From NCBI GenBank assembly GCA_949358305.1, contig OX442323.1, forward strand, positions 9,362,001 to 9,426,000: a DNA stretch of 64,000 nucleotides, given 5' to 3'. The notes beneath the pieces are model-generated. The model was not told where the DNA came from, ran no database searches, and saw nothing but the letters and a program-made list of their open reading frames with translations. The first letter of the stretch is position 1. Each line of letters begins with the position of its first letter. The translations under genes were made by a program, and so were the position numbers. The stretch is from Strigamia acuminata. Taxonomy: Eukaryota > Arthropoda > Chilopoda > Geophilomorpha > Linotaeniidae. Below are positions 57,644 through 64,000 of this stretch, piece after piece.

Positions 57644-58337
57644 GTGCGCATTTATTTAATCAACATGTGGCTAGTAAATTGTCGGTGCTGGCGTAAGAAT
57701 GAGGCTATTTTTTTGAGACGTAATGTATATGCTATAAATAAAATAAAAAGGAATTCGAAAAGTTGTCGGCACGCACCACCAGAGCGCGGTATTGTGCGGC
57801 TATGAAAACGCTTTAGTTTGTCGCCGAACAGTCGGCATTGTGTTGCTTGTCGCCCGACTGGCAACCTGTTGATCCACTTGGAGGCCACGCTCGTGCTAGC
57901 ACGCGACCGGGTCCCAGAACTAGCGCACTCGGCTCCGTCGGTCGGAATAATCGGCACAAATGCATCGTGGGTTTGTCAGTTGACACGTGAGACATGCTTT
58001 AGACGCTTTTGTTGTTGTTGCTCGCCGGCGTGCTTCGGTCTCCCTCTCCGTCTCCGCTCGGCCTCCTCGTGACAGTGAGTGAATTTTGTCAATTGTTTAC
58101 CAACATGCAAAATGTTTATTTACAGCGCGTTGAATAGACTGCGCTTGTGGCCAAGTCCCTTTGCTCGCTGCTGCTATATTTATCTTGACTTTTCGACTCG
58201 CTGGCTTTTAGTCATTTCAAAAATCCGCCCGGGCAAACCGTCATCCGAATTTCTAGTGGCCAAAATATAAAAAAATCAATTTATTTCTCTGTTTTTTCTC
58301 TTTTTCTTTTTCTTTTTCTTTAGTTGTTGTTGTTAAG
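57644..58337 (+). promoter_or_regulatory. Promoter and noncoding leader exon of the downstream gene
   Basis: A GC-rich block at about 57960-58074 ends in a good donor (GACA|GTGAGT, GT at 58075). A pyrimidine-rich acceptor (TTTTCTTTAG, ending 58323) precedes the ATG at 58338 by 14 bases. A 5' UTR intron of 249 bases is therefore likely. The transcription start is not defined. Confidence 0.5.
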
Positions 58338-61300
58338 ATGAGCGGAGGAGGCGCGAAAACGAAAGCGGTTCGGGTGAACGTGAGGGCCCGCGCGCAGCTG
58401 TTTGAACGGGCCACGAACGACGAGGCTGCGGCCGCCGAGAGAAAACGGAAACATGGCGAGGCCGCGCTCAAAGCCAGGACGGTTCAACAGGTATTGAAAC
58501 AAGTTGAGTCGAGCGATGGGCTCGGCTCCGAATCGGAGGAAAGTAAATCGAAACGTGCTCAGACTGCGAGAGAAGCCAAAACCGTACAACAGGTTTTGAA
58601 AAGCGTCGAAAACGCAACCGCATCGACCGATGGCGAAAATCACAAACAAAGTTGCAACGACGTGAAAACGGAAAGAAAAAAAATTGGCAAATCGAGCAAA
58701 ACGGAAAGAAAGGGCGAAAAATCGACCGAAACGGATAAAAAAGTGCAAAAATCCACTGAAGCGGAAAGAAAAATCGAAAAATCCACTGAAACAGGAAGTA
58801 AACCTGAAAAGTTGACTGAAACAGGAAGTAAAACTGAAAAATCGACTGAAACAGAGAGGAAAACTGAAAAATCGGCTGAAACAGAGAGGAAAAGTGAAAA
58901 ATCGGCTGAAACAGAGAAGAAAACTGAAAAACCGAGTGAAACCGAAGCGGTAATTGAAAAATCGAATGAAACCGAAGCGGAAATTGATTTGAAAATTCCA
59001 GGCGTGTGTGCGAGCATTGAAAAAGAAGAAAATAAGCGACGCACGCCTTCGCCTGCGCCTCCGCCTCCGCCTCCGCCTGCGCCCACGCGCACGACACCGA
59101 GTGAATCGGAGAAACAAAAGGACGAATCGGTGGAGAAGGACTCGTTAACGGGGCCCGCTCGCGCCGAGCCCGAAATAGACGCACTATTACGGGAGGAATG
59201 CACAAAGTCGAGCGAGGCGAATTCGTCGACAGACCAGCATGACCGATCGCCATTTTGGAGAGCCCTGTCGGACAGCGGGTCCAGCAGCAGCAGCTCGGAG
59301 CCGGAATTGGCAGCGAGAAGCTCGAGCCTGCTGAACCAATTGGGACTGGGGCCCAGGGCCTCGCGCTCCAGCACCTGCAGCCCCGAACCGAGCCGGACGG
59401 CGCCTGCGCCTGCGCCCGCGCCCGCGCCCGCATCGGAGCCGGAGTCGGAGGCGAATGGCGAGGAGCTGCAAATTGGCGAGCGCAAGTCGGCGCTCGGCTA
59501 CTGGGAAGAGAAGCGTTCGAAATTAGCTCGCGGCCCGAGCGGAGGTGGTGGCGGTGCCAATTCTAAGTTTAGCAACGCAGCATCATCTGGTGCAGCAGAT
59601 AAGTGGCGAGAGGGGTCGGGAAGAGGAGAGCCCGATTGCGAGCTGCGGCTGAGAGACGAGAATCCGTCCTTGCTCGACTTAGTCAACAGCGTCGAGCGGA
59701 TCCAGCGCGAGTTCGGCCGCGTCGTGTTGGACGAGGCGGACGTGGACGCGGAGGCCGTCGCTCCAGTCACGGTCGCCAAGAGCGTCTCGTTCGAGGCGCA
59801 AGATGGCGTGAGATGGACGCGCGAGGCGAGGACGGGCGCGTTGACGACACGTGATGCGATGGAACAAAGACGACCGAAGCACTTGGCATTCGCTCAGTCT
59901 TCGGCCTTGAAACCCGTCGCGTCGCTCTCGCCGCCCTGCAAGGTGCAGGTGACTCCCAAGCCGGAAATTCCGTCCTACCTGACGCTCGCCCGACGCGCCG
60001 GAGCCGGCGCCAGTGCCAGTGCCAGTGCCAGCAAGTGCGACTTCTCCGACGGCGAGCGCTCGGATTTCGACAAAATCGAAACAATTTTGAACGAACTCGA
60101 CTTCGCCAAATTCCGCCGCGGACGATCCAACACGCTCAGTCCGCGCACCCCCAGGAGTCTGTCCGAGTCCCCTCGACCGGGCACCCGCGTCCCCATCCAA
60201 CCGCTCGTCAACAGATGCGCGCAACACGCGACGCGCTTGCAAGTTCCTCCGCACACGTATCGACGCCACTGGGCGCCCAACGACAAAACCCCGACCACAA
60301 CCCCGAGCCCGGGCCCGGGCCCGCAAAGCCCCGCGCCCGCCCGACACAAGCTCAAGGAGCTGACGGAACGCTTGAAGCCGGTCGCGACTCCACCTCCTCC
60401 GACACCGTCCATCAACAAGCAGCAGGAGAACCTGTTGCTGCAGCAACAGTGGCATAACCAGCAGCTGCAGCAACAGTTGCTGCAACAGCACAAGCAACTG
60501 CAGCAGTTGCAGCAACAGCACCTGCAACAACTGCAGCGGCTGCAACAACAGACCAGCTACGAGAACGGCAACGGCAACGGGCAACCGGAAGCCAACAACC
60601 ACAACCCGTACCATGTGGCCGGCTCGTTGACGCTGCCACAGCCGCTGAGAGCGCGCACGGCCAACATGGAGTCGGACAAGAACGAGCAGAACAAGCCGAG
60701 GATCGAGATCGTGGCGGTGCACGACGAGGGCCTCGGCGCCGAGTCGGCCATGGCGCCCAGCTACGCGCAGGCCTACGAGAAGGTCACGTCCACGCCCACC
60801 GTGAGGAGGCAGAGGCTCGGCGAGCCGGACTCGGGCTCGGGCTCGGGGTCCGGCTCGGACGAGAAGAGGGGCAAGCGCAGGAAAAGCACGAGCAACGAGG
60901 GCAAGAACGGCGGCGGACGGTGCCTCACGTACCCGCCGCAGCGCAAGGGCTCGACGGCCGAAGACATGGACTTCCGGTCTGTAGACAGCAACGGCATGTG
61001 CTCGCTGGCGGTGGACGACGAGCCGAGGCCGAGGCCCCGGCCCCGGCGGCAGCTGAGCGACGTGTCGCTGGCCGACAGCCACTACAGTCCGAGCGAGGGC
61101 AACGAGGGCGAGACGTACATGGACGTGGTCGAGATGGTCGTGCAGGAGCCCAACGAGGTGGATGAACGCGGGGCGGGGGGCAAGTGCTCGAAGAAGAAAC
61201 ATTACAGCGACCCGAGTGGCGACAAGAACGAGGGCTTGTTGGATTTACCCGAGTTCATCGCGGCCGCCAAGAGCGACCCGCAGCTCGGCACGTTCCGGGC

Positions 61301-61674
61301 GGACGAGGTTGCGCGGGCCTCGCAGTCCGACGCGGAGAGCTCGGACAAGGAGAAGTTCGCCGGCAAAAGACGGTATTTCAAAAAGAGGCTGCGGGGTCCG
61401 TACGGCGAGATGTTGGAGGAGGAAATGAGGAAGTCCGGCGAGAAGCAGATGCAGTCGCAGCTGAGCATGGCGCACGAACTCAGTTTCCTGCACGACATAA
61501 TCGACGCGAAACCAAGTAATGCTTTTCAAAAACATTTATTTCATTTCTTATTATTTATTTCTTATATTTTTAGGCGCCATTTTGAGCGGCGCTGCGCAAA
61601 ACGATTCGTGCGACGACTCGTGGCAGGATTCGCAAGATGTTTCGTTCGATAATGGCAAAGGCGCTGGCAAACAG
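58338..61674 (+). CDS. Unrecognised large, mostly disordered protein (partial, continues beyond window)
   Basis: One very long exon (58338-61515) plus exon 61574-61674, both in phase, gives 1093 codons so far. It ends at a donor (CAG|GTGAGT), so more exons follow outside the window. Visible parts: a basic N-terminus; two copies of a short helix (ARTVQQVLKQVE, AKTVQQVLKSVE) at about residues 47-95; about eleven E-T-E-R-K-T-E-K-S decapeptide-like repeats at about 110-215; Pro/Ala-rich runs; a Gln-rich run at about 700-740 (LQQQLLQQHKQLQQLQQQ); SG and RP dipeptide repeats. A charged, conserved-looking block near 1030-1060 reads KRRYFKKRLRGPYGEMLEEE. GC content is clearly above the surroundings. 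I recognise no catalytic domain; a cytoskeletal or signalling scaffold whose folded domains lie downstream is possible. Confidence 0.7.
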
Positions 61675-64000
61675 GTGAGTGGTATCGGATTAATCCGGCC
61701 CGAGTGTCGAAACAGGAACAATAATTCATTGTAAATTGAGGGGCAACGAAACCGGGCCTAATGGCGGGCAAATTACACGTGCGCAAACTAGTTATTAGGG
61801 CACAAGGCAATGTTTGTTTGTTTATTTATTTATTTATTTATATTTCTAGTTGTGGTATTTTGTTTTATTTCTCGAAGGGAAAGATAAATATGAAATGGGA
61901 TGTGGTTTTAGGCCTAGAGGAGATGTAAATAAAAAGGGGGCTCCGAATTTGTCGAGTCGAGACTCACGCGAGTTGAATGCACTTTAGTTGGGCAAAGCTC
62001 AGCTGGAAACGATTTTGCGAACAATTCGGAATTCCAATCCCGAGTTGGAAAATGAGGTGAAAAATGAGCGCCGATTTGTTTAAAAGGAATATTCTGTAAT
62101 TATTATTTTTATCCGAATGGGAGGGGACACTGACAAATTGATTCACGAAACGTGTGTTGAGAGTGTGACCTGTTTGAAATTCCGTCTTGATTCAGTCCAT
62201 TAAGGTAGAAAAAAAGATTTTAGAAGATTTAAAAAAAGAAATGCAAGGAAAACGGTAAATAAACGTGTCGAAAATGTAATTTTCTTTTTTTTCAATTTTT
62301 TAAAATTAAAGTTTAATTTTTTTCGAACCCTCGGTTTGATAATGGACTCATTTGTAAAGGTCGTTGACAAACACTTTGTATTTTTTGTCGGTAGGTGGAT
62401 TTGGGAATGAGAAGTGGCGAATGCAAATTTTTGACGTATCTGACACGCGGGCGAGGCTTATGAGATTGTAATTGGTCTCGTTTCGAATAATAAATAGAAA
62501 AAAATGACCCATTGAGCTTTTTCTTTGTTGTTGTTGATTTTTTAAATATTTTAATGAGGCCTAATGATGACCCTGGCGGTGATGAGTCGAAACGAGACTT
62601 TTGTTTACTTCCGGTGCACAGGGACGAGAGTAAATATTGATCGATAAAGGACAGGTCTGTGTGCCATTGGGTCGAACGAGGGGTGATAATTGTCCGGCAT
62701 TATCGGGTAGTAAATTGAGGAGTATTTTTTTCCTACTTGACGCCATTGTAACCACTATAATTTCCGAGTGGGAAATAGGGTTGTAAAAGTGATGAGATGA
62801 TGGTTCGGTTCGTGCGTCGTGAATTTGGCAAAACATCACCGACTAAAAATAATGGATGAGCCGGAAAAAATAATTTTCTTTTTTAAAAAAGAAAGAAGAA
62901 AAAAAAAACACGGGGAGTCGTTCGTGTCGAGCTGTCCGACTCCTGCTGCGGATGTCAACGAGGGGAGTCTGACAACCGTCAGACTCGTAGGAAATTGAGG
63001 CAAATTGAAGGGAAATGTCGAATTAATTAAAAAGTTTGAAGTATTTTTGTTTTTTTGTTTGTTTAAAAAGCGATTAATTGTTGGTCGATTTGTACAGGAA
63101 ATGAGAGAAACTCGTCGACTAATGGATCCGCCATTTTGGGTTAAATGGTTTCTTTTTGTTATTTGTAAAAAAAAAAGATTGTATTTACTACTAGCCCGTG
63201 TTATCGGCTGTTGGCAATCTTGAGAGGGGTGCAACTAGGGATAGGGAAAGAAAAGGAGAAAAAAAACGATTATTTACGACCTGCACCAGCGTTGGTGGGC
63301 ACCCAATGATCTCCTTTCTCTTATGGATTGACTCGTCTCCTCCTCCGAACGGAAAGAAAAAAATAAATAAATAATTCATCATTGAGGCGCGAGCGAGGCA
63401 GCGAGTAAATTAAGGAATTATTATCTTTTCTATTTGTTTATTTTTGTTGGAAAAGGAGTTTTGGAGCGACGATGTGCATTGAATTTTTTTTTTTTTTTTT
63501 ATTTTTCGTTTCGGTGTCGGGTTTTTTCTCACCCGGTTCTTGAGTTGCGAGCAGAGTGTGCTGAAAGGCTTTTAAAGCTATTGTGTGGCTCGAGTTCGCT
63601 GCTCTCACCTTGACATTCAACGTTTTGATTTTGATTTTTTTTTTTATTTGATTTTTTTAAAAAACGGTTGGTTTGGTTTAGTTTGTCAAATACCTGCGTC
63701 GAGAATCGAGAATAGAGAATCGAGATTGGCATCGGTCTCAACATCCCCCTAGCGGATGAGTAATCGTTGCTAAATTTAAATGTGCGACATGAAACGTTTT
63801 AATTTTTTTTTTTTTTTTAATTTATAAAAATGGAAAAGTGAAGTGAGCTGGCAAGGATGACGTGATAAAATGGAGCTAGGGGTCCCTTGAGCGGGGGTAA
63901 CTAGTTGAAATGATGGGTGTTGTCAGTGCAAATTATTATTATATTATCCTTGCCCTCCCATCCCTCGAGAAAAAGAGAAAAATGAAGAAAAATCGTGAAA
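61675..64000. other. Probable intron of the unrecognised gene, no gene seen
   Basis: 2.3 kb downstream of a perfect donor with no matching acceptor-exon pair. Contents are T-rich tracts, TTTA repeats near 61825, AT-rich sequence and short frames without family signal. Nothing supports an independent gene or RNA. Confidence 0.5.

Noticed and set aside
59679-61202. 507-codon minus-strand frame opposite the disordered gene
   Set aside because: Arg/Leu/Ala-rich antisense translation of GC-rich and CAG-rich codons; no start or family support.

Overview
The window is animal nuclear DNA: multi-exon genes with short GT-AG introns (mostly 45-150 bases, T-rich before the acceptor), no operons, and clear orthologs of metazoan proteins. 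Short introns, close gene spacing and the gene mix suggest a compact invertebrate genome. An arthropod-like protostome is my best guess, but the sequence alone does not settle the phylum. Exon lengths were added by hand for DLC1, KIF3A, SLC6, LIAS, RRM1, MRPS18B and RWDD2. All close in frame at lengths normal for their families.

Layout. 1-2180 (-): CCDC22, C-terminus outside the window. 2181-6321: a repeat-rich island with a long foldback carrying tRNA-type Pol III B boxes, terminal-repeat-like ends, CCGAATC minisatellites, and two orphan gene fragments (a Polo-box exon and a VPS13-like piece). 6322-9400 (-): a BLM-type RecQ helicase with almost no N-terminal extension, a duplicated leader exon and an altered motif VI. 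9776-12271 (+): SCLT1. 12523-20363 (-): a large secreted protein with EAR-type repeats at both ends and an array of about 60-residue repeats between. 20711-21713 (-): RWDD2, divergent from MRPS18B (22009-22945, +). 26743-39101 (+): DLC1/crossveinless-c RhoGAP, with two alternative starts that both splice in frame to the SAM exon. 39976-42962 (+): KIF3A. 45103-50135 (+): a glycine-transporter-like SLC6 with a TATA promoter and a minisatellite in its 5' intron. 52038-53611 (+): lipoyl synthase. 53992-57585 (+): ribonucleotide reductase large subunit. From 58338 (+): an unrecognised, mostly disordered protein that runs off the window.

The genes are mainly housekeeping (lipoylation, dNTP synthesis, mitochondrial translation, DNA repair, endosomal sorting) plus cytoskeletal, ciliary and membrane genes. 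KIF3A and SCLT1 both serve cilia, so the animal very likely builds them. No metabolic cluster is evident. The least ordinary parts are the 2.5-6 kb repeat island, the unusual BLM gene, the EAR/repeat secreted protein, a cluster of perfect palindromes at 51.4-51.9 kb, and a recurrent CTCF-like motif (core AGATGGCGC) between genes and inside repeat copies.
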